The position numbers and the translations under genes were made by a program. A stretch of DNA of 14,783 nucleotides from an uncultured Hungatella sp. (lineage in GTDB: Bacteria; Bacillota; Clostridia; Lachnospirales; Lachnospiraceae). This document shows, piece after piece, positions 1 to 7,484 of the stretch (its first letter is position 1; every line of letters starts with the position of its first letter). The notes under the pieces are model-generated. The model ran no database searches and was not told the DNA's origin. It saw only the letters and a program-made list of their open reading frames with translations. The DNA is taken from positions 8,268 through 23,050 of the forward strand of contig CAJUJV010000004.1 in the NCBI GenBank assembly GCA_910586845.1. Reading direction: 5' to 3'.

Positions 1-47
1 GACCACCGAGATCTACACTCTTTCCCTACACGACGCTCTTCCGATCT
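1..47. other. Illumina sequencing adapter left on the contig end (artefact, not genomic)
   Basis: These bases match the Illumina P5/TruSeq universal adapter from its internal GACCACCGAGATCTACAC segment to the closing GCTCTTCCGATCT; only the first 11 adapter bases are missing. Genomic sequence begins at 48. Read on the minus strand, the adapter extends the aspA reading frame with the peptide IGRASCRERV and supplies a false TAG stop at 13-15. The match is by recognition of a known oligonucleotide, and it is essentially exact over the whole segment. Confidence 0.98.
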
Positions 48-1416
48 GGGCTTTCAGGTTCATGCACTGCTCCAGCTGCTGGGGCGTCATCAGGTTCTGC
101 TGCAGCACCAGATCCCGGACGGAGATGCCGGACTCCAGGGACTGCTTGGCGATGTCAGCAGATTTCTTATAGCCGATGTAGGGGCACAGAGCCGTGGCGA
201 TGGCCACGCTGGACTCTACCAGCTGCTCGCATCGGTCACGATTGGCAGTGATACCCAGGACGCAGTTGTCAGTCAGGGTCTGCACGGCGCCTCTCAGGGT
301 GTCGATAGACTCAAATATATTATAGAAGATCACGGGCTCAAATGCATTGAGCTCCAGCTGTCCGGCCTCGGCGGCCAGGGTCACGGTCACGTCGTTGCCG
401 ATGACATTATACGCCACCTGACTGACCACCTCGGGGATAACAGGGTTGATCTTGCCGGGCATGATAGAAGAACCGTTCTGCTTGGGAGGCAGATTGATCT
501 CTCCCAGGCCGGTTTTGGGGCCGCTGGAGAGGAGCCGCAGGTCGTTGCAGATCTTGGACAGGCTTACGGCGCAGGTCTTCAGCACGGAAGAGATATGTAC
601 GAAACCGTCCAGATTCTGAGTGGCATCGAACAGATCGTCGGCCTGATAGCAGTTGGTGCCGCAGACCAGATTGACATTTTTGATGATGTGGAACAGGTAG
701 ACCGGGTTTACGTTAATGGCTGTTCCCACAGCGGTGGCACCGATGTTCAGCATGTGAAGATCCTCATCCAGGTCCTTGATCCGCTGAATATCTCTCTCCA
801 CCACGGCCGCATAGGCTTCGAAAGACTGGCCCAGCCGGATAGGAACGGCATCCTGCAGCTGGGTGCGTCCGATCTTCACCACATCGTCAAATTCGATGGC
901 TTTCTTGTTCAGGGCCTTGTGAAGACGTTCCAGCTCTTCCACGAGAGTGGGCAGCAGTTCCAGAATAGTCAGTTTTCCGGCAGAGGGGATGACATCGTTA
1001 GTAGACTGGGCCATGTTTACATGGTCGTTGGGATGAACGATGGAGTAATCGCCTTTTTCGCCGCCCAGGATCTCGATAGCCCGGTTGGCGATGACCTCGT
1101 TGGCGTTCATGTTGGCAGAGGTTCCGGCCCCGCCCTGGATAGCATCCACGATAAACTGGTTGTGGAGCTTTCCTGCTATGATCTCGTCGCAGGCCTGGAG
1201 GATGGCATTGCCGATGCGCTCATCCAGCACATTGGCTGCCATGTTGGTCATGGCCGCGGCTTTTTTGATCCGGGCCAGGTTGTTGATGAAGACCGGATGA
1301 AGAGGCCGTCCGGTGATATTGAAGTTATGCTTTGCCCTTAAAGACTGTACCCCGTAATACGCCTTCACAGGGACTTCCAGGGTTCCGATCGAGTCGGCTT
1401 CGATTCTTGTATTCAT
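48..1416 (-). CDS. aspA: Aspartate ammonia-lyase (aspartase), 3' end truncated by contig edge
   Basis: Aspartase reversibly deaminates L-aspartate to fumarate and ammonia in the cytoplasm, as a homotetramer of the aspartase/fumarase superfamily. About 456 genuine residues are present. The superfamily signature GSSIMPGKINP lies at residues 315-325 and includes the mobile serine loop. STN at 138-140 and the TS pair at 99-100 fit the substrate site. GRTQLQDAVP at 183-192 is the aspartase form; fumarases usually have GRTH there. The start at 1416 is preceded on the minus strand by a GAGG site with about 6 bases of spacing. Family members run about 470 residues, so only the last dozen or so are missing. 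Everything after residue 456 in a naive translation is adapter. The gene is divergent from xth, and no convincing promoter of its own was found. Class II fumarase is the alternative but fits less well. Confidence 0.93.
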
Positions 1417-1767
1417 AATACGCCTCGCTTTATCATTAATCTGTTAAATGGAGCATATCACGAATGATGGGTAAGGTAAATAGGACGTAGAAAAAATAAT
1501 TTTTTGAAATAAAATTAAGGAAAAAGTTAATAAAATAAAGAAAAATACATAAATAACTTTATAATATTAAGCAACAATGAAAATTCTTGAAATATCTGAT
1601 GGGTGCAGTTACAGACAATCATCGGCAACACGGAGCAAGTGTCTGAAAATATAGAAAAAAAGTGGAAAGATTTTCTGGTTTTATTGCAGTTTTTGCAGGA
1701 TATGTGATATACTAATCCCGTGTTAGTTTCAGAAGCATGTTTCGGGACCAGAAAGGAGAGCACATGC
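1417..1767. other. AT-rich divergent intergenic region between aspA and xth
   Basis: This 351-base gap holds no credible gene. It is A-rich on the plus strand from about 1490 to 1570, much richer in A+T than the flanking genes. It must contain the promoter for aspA (leftward) and contains the one for xth (rightward, entered separately). For aspA, the only -10-like hexamer noticed is TATTAT on the minus strand (1561-1566), without a matching -35, so it is not called. A CAGACA/TGTCTG inverted repeat (1612-1617 and 1640-1645) flanks a shorter ACAC/GTGT pair and could form a weak hairpin or a protein site; its role is unknown. Confidence 0.6.
1684..1713 (+). promoter_or_regulatory. Extended -10 sigma-A-type promoter for the xth operon
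   Basis: TTGCAG (1684-1689) and TATACT (1708-1713) are separated by 18 bases. A TGA triplet directly before the -10 gives the extended TGn element. Transcription would begin near 1720, leaving a leader of about 48 bases before the xth start at 1768. This makes the upstream in-frame GTG at 1720 an unlikely start. Confidence 0.65.
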
Positions 1768-2523
1768 ATGAAGAAAATGATCTCATGGAATGTTAACGGA
1801 CTCCGTGCCTGTGTGAGCAAGGGGTTTTTAGAATATTTCAAAGAAGCGGATGCAGACATATTCTGTATCCAGGAGAGCAAGCTCCAGGAAGGACAGATCG
1901 ACCTGCCCATATCCGGATACTGCCAGTACTGGAATTACGCTCAGAAGAAAGGATATTCCGGCACGGCGCTGTTTACGAAGGAAGAGCCCCTGTCCGTGTC
2001 CTACGGCATGGGGATCCCGGAACATGACCAGGAGGGAAGGGTTATTACCGCCGAATTTCCGGAGTATTATGTGGTGACCTGCTACACGCCCAACTCCCAG
2101 AATGAGCTGGCCAGACTTTCCTACAGGATGGAGTGGGAATCCGCTTTTCTGGGATATCTTAAAAAACTGGAAGGAAAGAAACCGGTGATCTTCTGCGGGG
2201 ACTTAAATGTGGCTCACCAGGAGATTGATCTGAAGAATCCGAAGACAAACCGGAGGAACGCGGGATTTACCGACGAGGAGAGGGAGAAATTTACCAGGCT
2301 TCTAGAGGCGGGATTTATCGATACCTACCGCTGGTTTAACCCGGACAGGGAAGGGGTCTATTCCTGGTGGTCCTACCGATTTAAAGCCAGGGAGAAAAAC
2401 GCCGGGTGGCGTATAGACTATTTCTGTGTGTCCGAGAGTCTGAAGGACCGTCTGGTAAGCGCGGACATCCGCACGGAGGTCATGGGATCGGATCACTGTC
2501 CGGTGGAGCTGGTGATATCATGA
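1768..2523 (+). CDS. xth: Exodeoxyribonuclease III / AP endonuclease
   Basis: This enzyme cuts DNA at abasic sites and has 3'-5' exonuclease and 3'-phosphodiesterase activity in base-excision repair. The 251-residue length equals the usual exonuclease III size. The endonuclease/exonuclease/phosphatase fold motifs are all present: WNVNGLRA at 7-14, the metal-binding Glu36 in IQESKLQ, YTPNSQ at 106-111, GDLNVAH at 144-150 with Asp145 and Asn147, WRIDYF at 214-219, and the catalytic Asp242-His243 pair in SDHCP. I chose the ATG at 1768 because AAAGGAG lies 9 bases upstream and the protein then starts MKKMISWNVNG, as in the family. It is the first gene of the operon, and its TGA stop overlaps the next ATG. 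I see no missing residue and no frame problem. The symbol exoA is used for the Bacillus relative. Confidence 0.95.
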   Translation: MKKMISWNVNGLRACVSKGFLEYFKEADADIFCIQESKLQEGQIDLPISGYCQYWNYAQKKGYSGTALFTKEEPLSVSYGMGIPEHDQEGRVITAEFPEYYVVTCYTPNSQNELARLSYRMEWESAFLGYLKKLEGKKPVIFCGDLNVAHQEIDLKNPKTNRRNAGFTDEEREKFTRLLEAGFIDTYRWFNPDREGVYSWWSYRFKAREKNAGWRIDYFCVSESLKDRLVSADIRTEVMGSDHCPVELVIS

Positions 2524-4349
2524 ACCTTGTGACTGCGGAACATCTGACAAAATCATATACAGAGAGGCTTCTCTTCGATGACGCGGATTTTTCCATTAAT
2601 GAAGGAGAGAAGATCGGACTCATCGGCATCAACGGCACAGGCAAGTCCACGCTGCTGAAGATTGTGGCAGGACTTGAGGAGCCGGATGAAGGCATTGTGG
2701 TGCGGGGACGGAATCTGGATATCCGCTATCTTCCTCAGAATCCGGTCTTCACGTCCGGAGATACCATCCTTCAGAGCATTGTCAGGGATAATGAGGGTCA
2801 TGAGCATCCCTGGGACCTGGAGAGCCAGGCCAGGATCATGCTGACGAAGGTGGGGATCTCTGACTTTGAGGCAAAGGTGGAGACTCTTTCCGGCGGTCAG
2901 AGGAAACGGGTGGCCCTGGTCAGTACTCTGATGTCCGACACGGATCTGCTGATCCTGGACGAGCCTACCAACCACCTGGACAGCCAGATGGCCGGATGGC
3001 TGGAGGAATATCTGAAAAAATTCCGGGGAGCCATCCTCATGATTACCCATGACCGGTATTTTCTGGACAGCGTGACCAATCGGATCGTGGAGCTGGACAG
3101 GGGAAAATTATACAGCTATCAGTCCAATTATGAAGGATTCCTGAGATTAAAAGCAGAGCGCCTGGACATGGCGGCAGCCACGGAGCGGAAGCGCCAGTCC
3201 ATTTTGAAGGTGGAGCTGGCATGGATACAGAGAGGGGCCAGAGCCCGGTCTACAAAGCAGAAAGCCCACATCCAGAGGTATGAGGCTCTGAGAGACCAGA
3301 AGGCGCCGGAATCCGACAGGGATGTGGAGATGGGATCGGTCTTTAGCCGTCTTGGGAAAACTACCATAGAACTGGATCATCTCTCCAAGGCATACGGGGA
3401 CAACATGCTCATGGAGGATTTCAGCTATATCTTTTTGAAAAACGACCGTATCGGGATCATCGGGCCCAACGGCAGCGGCAAGTCCACCCTGATGAAGATA
3501 ATCGCCGGTTGGGAGAAGCCGGACAGCGGTACTGTGACCATGGGGCAGACCGTGAAGATCGGTTATTTTTCTCAGGAAAACGAGGCCATGGACGAAAGCC
3601 TGAAAGTAATCGATTATATCAGGAAGGCAGGAGAATATGTCCGCACCGGAGACGGAAGCATCAGCGCCTCCCAGATGCTGGAGCGTTTTCTGTTTCCGCC
3701 CTCTGTCCAGTATACGGCCATCAGCCGTCTGTCCGGAGGGGAGAAAAGGCGGCTCTATCTTTTGAGAGTCCTTATGGAGGCGCCCAATGTGCTGCTTCTG
3801 GACGAGCCTACCAATGATCTGGATATCCGGACCATGACCATCCTGGAGGATTATCTGGACGGATTTTCAGGGATCGTCATTACGGTATCTCATGACCGGT
3901 ATTTTCTGGACCGGATCGTCAGAAGGATCTTTGCCTTTGAGGGCCGGGGCAGGGTGAGCCAGTATGAAGGCGGGTACACAGACTATGAGATCGAGTACAG
4001 AAGGAGACATCCGGAGGATTCGGGGCAGGCAGAGAACATAAAGAAAAAGGATTCGGAAGCAAAGACGGAAAACGGGCAGAAGACAGGCAGAAACAGCCGG
4101 AGAAAGCTTCGGTTTTCCTATCAGGAACAGAAAGACTGGGAAGTGATCGAGGATCAGATCCAGGCTCTGGAAGAGGAACTGGCCGGGCTGGAGGCCCGGA
4201 TAGAAGAAGCGGCCAGAGATTTTGAAAGACTGAAAGAACTGATGGAAGAAAAGGAAGAGAAGGAACAGAAGCTGGAAGAAAAGATGGAACGGTGGATGTA
4301 TTTAAATGAACTGGCAGAACAGATCGCCGGAGAAGGCGGACGGGTATAG
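2520..4349 (+). CDS. ABC-F family ATPase, Uup-like, with C-terminal coiled coil
   Basis: This is a soluble protein of 609 residues with two fused ATP-binding cassettes and no membrane segments. Cassette 1 has Walker A GINGTGKST at 36-44, signature LSGGQ at 123-127, Walker B with LDEPTNHLD at 146-154 and the His switch ITHDRY at 175-180. Cassette 2 has GPNGSGKST at 315-323, LSGGE at 404-408, LDEPTNDLD at 427-435 and VSHDRY at 456-461. The linker (about 210-270) contains the basic RGARARSTKQKAHI stretch typical of Uup. Residues about 530-600 form a charged coiled coil like the Uup C-terminal nucleic-acid-binding domain. ABC-F proteins act on ribosomes; Uup is also linked to DNA maintenance. The start at 2520 overlaps the xth stop (ATGA), which implies translational coupling. 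The longer in-frame extension from 2406 reads back through xth and is rejected. Antibiotic-resistance ABC-F is possible but not suggested by the coiled-coil C-terminus. Confidence 0.9.
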   Translation: MNLVTAEHLTKSYTERLLFDDADFSINEGEKIGLIGINGTGKSTLLKIVAGLEEPDEGIVVRGRNLDIRYLPQNPVFTSGDTILQSIVRDNEGHEHPWDLESQARIMLTKVGISDFEAKVETLSGGQRKRVALVSTLMSDTDLLILDEPTNHLDSQMAGWLEEYLKKFRGAILMITHDRYFLDSVTNRIVELDRGKLYSYQSNYEGFLRLKAERLDMAAATERKRQSILKVELAWIQRGARARSTKQKAHIQRYEALRDQKAPESDRDVEMGSVFSRLGKTTIELDHLSKAYGDNMLMEDFSYIFLKNDRIGIIGPNGSGKSTLMKIIAGWEKPDSGTVTMGQTVKIGYFSQENEAMDESLKVIDYIRKAGEYVRTGDGSISASQMLERFLFPPSVQYTAISRLSGGEKRRLYLLRVLMEAPNVLLLDEPTNDLDIRTMTILEDYLDGFSGIVITVSHDRYFLDRIVRRIFAFEGRGRVSQYEGGYTDYEIEYRRRHPEDSGQAENIKKKDSEAKTENGQKTGRNSRRKLRFSYQEQKDWEVIEDQIQALEEELAGLEARIEEAARDFERLKELMEEKEEKEQKLEEKMERWMYLNELAEQIAGEGGRV

Positions 4350-4384
4350 GTATCAGTAACAGGCAGATAAAAGGGGGATTCCAG

Positions 4385-6337
4385 GTGGAACACTATAAAA
4401 TTGTGACAGAACAGAATCACAGATATCCCGTTGGAGTTACGATCACAGATAAAAAGATACATGTTTCGGTAGTGTCGGCAGCCAAAAGCTGCAGTCTGGT
4501 ATTATATGAAACAGGGGGGGAGGAGCCTGAACAGAAGATTCCCATGGATCCTGCAGACAGGAAAGGCGACGTGTGGAATCTGACTCTGGAAGGCAGATGG
4601 CCCAAAGGAACCATGTACTGTTTTGAGATGGATGGAGTCTTAAAGCCGGATCCCTGCGGCAGGCAGTTTACAGGCTGGGAGCAGTGGGGAGATCCGGATA
4701 ATATAAACCATGTTATGAAATCACCGTTGTATGAAGAGACCTTTGACTGGCAGGGAGACCGCCCGCCGGAGATCCCCTTTCATGAGACAGTTATTTACCG
4801 GTGCCACGTGAGAGGGATGACCTGCCACAGTTCGTCTAAAGTCCGGGGGAAAGGGACTTTCCGGGCGCTGACCGAGAAGCTTCCGTATATCAGAGAACTG
4901 GGGGCCACTGCCATCGAGCTGATGCCGGTCAACGAATTTCAGGAAATCGTGGTCCGGGAAAGCGAGTGGAACCCCAGAGAAGTAAAAGGACCCCAGCCTA
5001 CAGGCCAGCTGAATTACTGGGGATATACGGGGGGATACTATTATGCACCAAAAGCCTCCTACAGCAGCGGCCAGAAAAAGAAGCCGGTTCAGGAGTTTAA
5101 GACCTTTGTGAGAGAAGTCCACAAGGCAGGCATGGAACTGGTGATCGAGCTGTATTTCAGCGGAAAAGAAAGCCCTGCCTCTGTGCTGGACATCGTCCGG
5201 TTCTGGGTTCAGGAGTACCATGTAGACGGGATCCATCTGGTGGGTTATGTGCCAGAACAGCTGATCGGGCGGGACCCCTATTTAAGCCGCACCAAGTTGT
5301 TTGCCACCAGCTGGAACGGAGTGGAGCCGGGGACTTCCAGACATCTGGCCGAGTATAACGACGGTTTTCTGGTAGATATGCGGAAGGTTCTGAAGGGAGA
5401 CGAGGATCAGATACGTCCTCTGATGTTTCGCATCGGACACAATCCCAAAGGCTATGGAGTGATCAACTACATGGCTCATACCAACGGTTTTACCATGATG
5501 GACATGGTCTCTTTCGAAAGGAAGCACAATGAGGCCAACGGCGAGGGAAACCGGGACGGCAGCGATTATAATTACAGCTGGAACTGCGGCATGGAAGGTA
5601 TCTCAAGAAAGAAAAAACTGTTCCAGCTGCGCCTGAAACAGATCCGGAACGCCATGGTGCTGCTGTTCTTAAGCCAGGGGACCCCTCTGCTTCTGGCAGG
5701 GGATGAGCTGGGCAACTCCAAGTCCGGCAACAACAATTCCTACTGTCAGGATAACGAACTGTCCTGGATCAACTGGAATCAGCAGAAGACCAACAGGGAG
5801 ATCTACGAATTTGCCAGACATATGATCGCGTTCCGGAAAGCCCATCCTGTATTTCATATGGAAAAAGAGGCTATGAATATGGATTACCTGGCCTGCGGCC
5901 ACCCGGATATGTCTTTTCACGGGGTAAACGCCTGGAGGCCGGAGTATGAGAATTTTCGCAGGCAGCTGGGAGTCCTCTACTGCGGGGAATACGGAAGGAA
6001 AGCGGACGGGACCAGTGACGATTACTTTTTTGTCATGTACAACATGCACTGGGAGCCTCATGAATTCGGCCCGCCCCGTCTTCCGAAGAACAGAAGATGG
6101 CATGTGGCCATTGACACGGGCCTCGGAGATATCAACGGATATTATGAAGAGGGGCAGGAGCCGGTTCTGGAAGACCAGCGGCATTATGAACTGGGAGCCA
6201 GGTCGGTGGCAGTGCTCATAGGGAAGATCCATGAAGAGCCGGTCCGGGAGGAACGGCCGCGGAGCGAGGTCAGAAAAAAGACAGCAAAGGACCATGAAGC
6301 CGGTATGACGGCAGGAGATCAGGAGAAACAGCCATGA
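4385..6337 (+). CDS. GH13 isoamylase/GlgX-like protein lacking the catalytic residues (probable pseudoenzyme)
   Basis: The 650-residue length and domain order match glycogen-debranching enzymes: an N-terminal CBM48-like domain (about 10-110), a GH13 barrel (about 130-500), a C-terminal beta domain, and a charged tail after about 615. GlgX-type hallmarks are strong: HNEANGEGNRDG at 381-392, SWNCG at 398-402, SQGTPLLLAGDE at 430-441, and GNNNSYCQDNELSW at 448-461. All four catalytic regions are altered. Region I (usually DVVYNH) reads ELYFSG at 255-260. Region II (usually DGFRFD) reads DGIHLV at 281-286, putting Val286 in place of the nucleophile. Region III (usually AEPW) reads ATSW at 307-310, with Thr308 for the acid/base Glu. 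Region IV (usually HDGF) reads TNGF at 366-369. Hydrolysis or transfer by the standard mechanism is therefore unlikely, while glucan binding may remain. The GTG start has AGGGGGA 6 bases upstream. The stop overlaps glf. The frame is intact, so it is not a pseudogene. Confidence 0.85.
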   Translation: MEHYKIVTEQNHRYPVGVTITDKKIHVSVVSAAKSCSLVLYETGGEEPEQKIPMDPADRKGDVWNLTLEGRWPKGTMYCFEMDGVLKPDPCGRQFTGWEQWGDPDNINHVMKSPLYEETFDWQGDRPPEIPFHETVIYRCHVRGMTCHSSSKVRGKGTFRALTEKLPYIRELGATAIELMPVNEFQEIVVRESEWNPREVKGPQPTGQLNYWGYTGGYYYAPKASYSSGQKKKPVQEFKTFVREVHKAGMELVIELYFSGKESPASVLDIVRFWVQEYHVDGIHLVGYVPEQLIGRDPYLSRTKLFATSWNGVEPGTSRHLAEYNDGFLVDMRKVLKGDEDQIRPLMFRIGHNPKGYGVINYMAHTNGFTMMDMVSFERKHNEANGEGNRDGSDYNYSWNCGMEGISRKKKLFQLRLKQIRNAMVLLFLSQGTPLLLAGDELGNSKSGNNNSYCQDNELSWINWNQQKTNREIYEFARHMIAFRKAHPVFHMEKEAMNMDYLACGHPDMSFHGVNAWRPEYENFRRQLGVLYCGEYGRKADGTSDDYFFVMYNMHWEPHEFGPPRLPKNRRWHVAIDTGLGDINGYYEEGQEPVLEDQRHYELGARSVAVLIGKIHEEPVREERPRSEVRKKTAKDHEAGMTAGDQEKQP

Positions 6338-7437
6338 AAAAATATGATTATGTTCTGGTGGGAAGCGGACTGTTCGCAGGAGTCTGGGCTTATCTGGCAG
6401 GAAAAAAAGGAAAGACCTGCCTGGTGGTGGAGAAACGGGACCACACAGGCGGCAATGTATACTGCGAGGATATGGAAGGGATTCATGTCCACCGCTACGG
6501 GGCTCATATCTTTCATACCAGCAACCGGGAAGTGTGGGATTTTGTCAATCATCTGGCAGAATTTAACCGGTACACCAACAGTCCGGTGGCAAACTATAAA
6601 GGCGAGATGTACAACATGCCTTTTAACATGAACACATTCAGCAAGATGTGGGGAATCTCCACGCCCCAGGAGGCCAGGGAGATGATCGACCGCCAGAGAG
6701 AAAAGATAAAGGGAGAGCCCCAGAACCTGGAAGAGCAGGCTATCAGCCTGGTAGGAGAAGATCTGTACAGGAAGCTGGTAAAAGGCTATACGGAGAAACA
6801 GTGGGGCCGGGACTGCCGGGATCTGCCTGCATTTATCATCCGGCGTCTGCCTGTAAGATTTACCTATGACAACAACTATTTCAATGATCTGTACCAGGGG
6901 ATCCCCATAGGCGGCTATAATGTGATCATCGACAAGCTGTTTGAGGGATGCGACATTGAGACAGGGACGGACTATCTGAAGAATAAGGAGTATTATGACA
7001 GCCTGGCAGAGACTGTGGTCTACACGGGAACCCTGGACTCCTACTACGGATACTGCTTCGGCAGGCTGGAGTACCGCAGCCTGAGATTTGAGACAGAGAT
7101 ACTGGATATGGATAATTATCAGGGAGTGGCTGTGGTCAACTACACAGACAGAGAGACTCCTTACACCAGGATCATCGAGCATAAGCATTTTGAGTTCGGG
7201 ACTCAGCCTAAGACCGTCATAACCAGAGAGTACCCGGCAGACTGGCAGGAGGGTATGGAACCTTACTATCCGGTCAATGACGAACGGAACCAGGAACTGT
7301 ACAATCGGTATGCCCGTCTGGCAGAGAAAGAGAAACATGTGATCTTCGGAGGCCGTCTGGCGGAGTATAAATATTATGATATGGACAAGGTGATCGAATC
7401 GGCACTGAAACGAGCCGGAGAATACGGATTATATTGA
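6334..7437 (+). CDS. glf: UDP-galactopyranose mutase
   Basis: This FAD-dependent enzyme interconverts UDP-galactopyranose and UDP-galactofuranose, the donor for galactofuranose in surface polysaccharides. The 367-residue length and sequence are typical of bacterial Glf. The dinucleotide-binding start is GSGLFAG at 10-16, followed by EKRDHTGGN at 33-41 and YGAHIFHT at 55-62. KGYTEKQWGRD at 150-160, PVRFTYDNNYFNDLYQGIP at 173-191, TRIIEHKHF at 278-286 and GRLAEYKYYDMD at 340-351 hold the conserved arginines and tyrosines of the active site (Arg175 and Arg279 by family comparison). The ATG at 6334 overlaps the TGA of the GH13-like gene, with AGGAG 8 bases upstream. It is the last gene of the operon, and a strong terminator follows within 10 bases. 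The usual third FAD-motif residue pair, Gly-Ala, is swapped to Ala-Gly. No glycosyltransferase lies beside it in the window. Confidence 0.96.
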   Translation: MKKYDYVLVGSGLFAGVWAYLAGKKGKTCLVVEKRDHTGGNVYCEDMEGIHVHRYGAHIFHTSNREVWDFVNHLAEFNRYTNSPVANYKGEMYNMPFNMNTFSKMWGISTPQEAREMIDRQREKIKGEPQNLEEQAISLVGEDLYRKLVKGYTEKQWGRDCRDLPAFIIRRLPVRFTYDNNYFNDLYQGIPIGGYNVIIDKLFEGCDIETGTDYLKNKEYYDSLAETVVYTGTLDSYYGYCFGRLEYRSLRFETEILDMDNYQGVAVVNYTDRETPYTRIIEHKHFEFGTQPKTVITREYPADWQEGMEPYYPVNDERNQELYNRYARLAEKEKHVIFGGRLAEYKYYDMDKVIESALKRAGEYGLY

Positions 7438-7441
7438 TGGG

Positions 7442-7477
7442 AAAACGCACGTCATGGAAACCAGGGCGTGCGTTTTT
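7442..7477. terminator. Bidirectional rho-independent terminator between glf and the SIMPL gene
   Basis: AAAACGCACG (7442-7451) is a perfect reverse complement of CGTGCGTTTT (7467-7476), separated by a 15-base loop, with one more T at 7477. The A-tract on the left and T-tract on the right let it work for both glf (rightward) and the convergent lipoprotein gene (leftward), which end at 7437 and 7485. Confidence 0.88.
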
Positions 7478-7484
7478 CAGACAG

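Noticed and set aside
595..1341. 248-codon open frame opposite aspA
   Set aside because: It lies wholly antisense to a conserved enzyme, has low-complexity-free but meaningless sequence and no ribosome binding site; a shadow frame.
1720..1767. Upstream GTG start extending exonuclease III by 16 residues
   Set aside because: It coincides with the predicted transcription start and lacks a ribosome binding site; the ATG at 1768 has AAAGGAG and gives the family's N-terminus.
1527..1910. Minus-strand frame of 127 codons in the divergent region
   Set aside because: Its start falls inside xth and the rest is a Phe/Ser/Ile-rich translation of AT-rich intergenic DNA, with no family resemblance.
2406..2519. 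Longer ABC-F start inside xth
   Set aside because: The added 38 residues are a frame-shifted reading of the conserved xth C-terminus and match no ABC-F N-terminus; the ATG at 2520 forms a normal ATGA overlap.
4385..6337. GH13-like gene as a decaying pseudogene
   Set aside because: The frame is uninterrupted, has a good ribosome binding site, normal length, coupled neighbours and selectively conserved non-catalytic motifs.
6319..7338. 339-codon open frame opposite glf
   Set aside because: Antisense to a highly conserved gene, no recognisable domain, and no promoter or binding site found.
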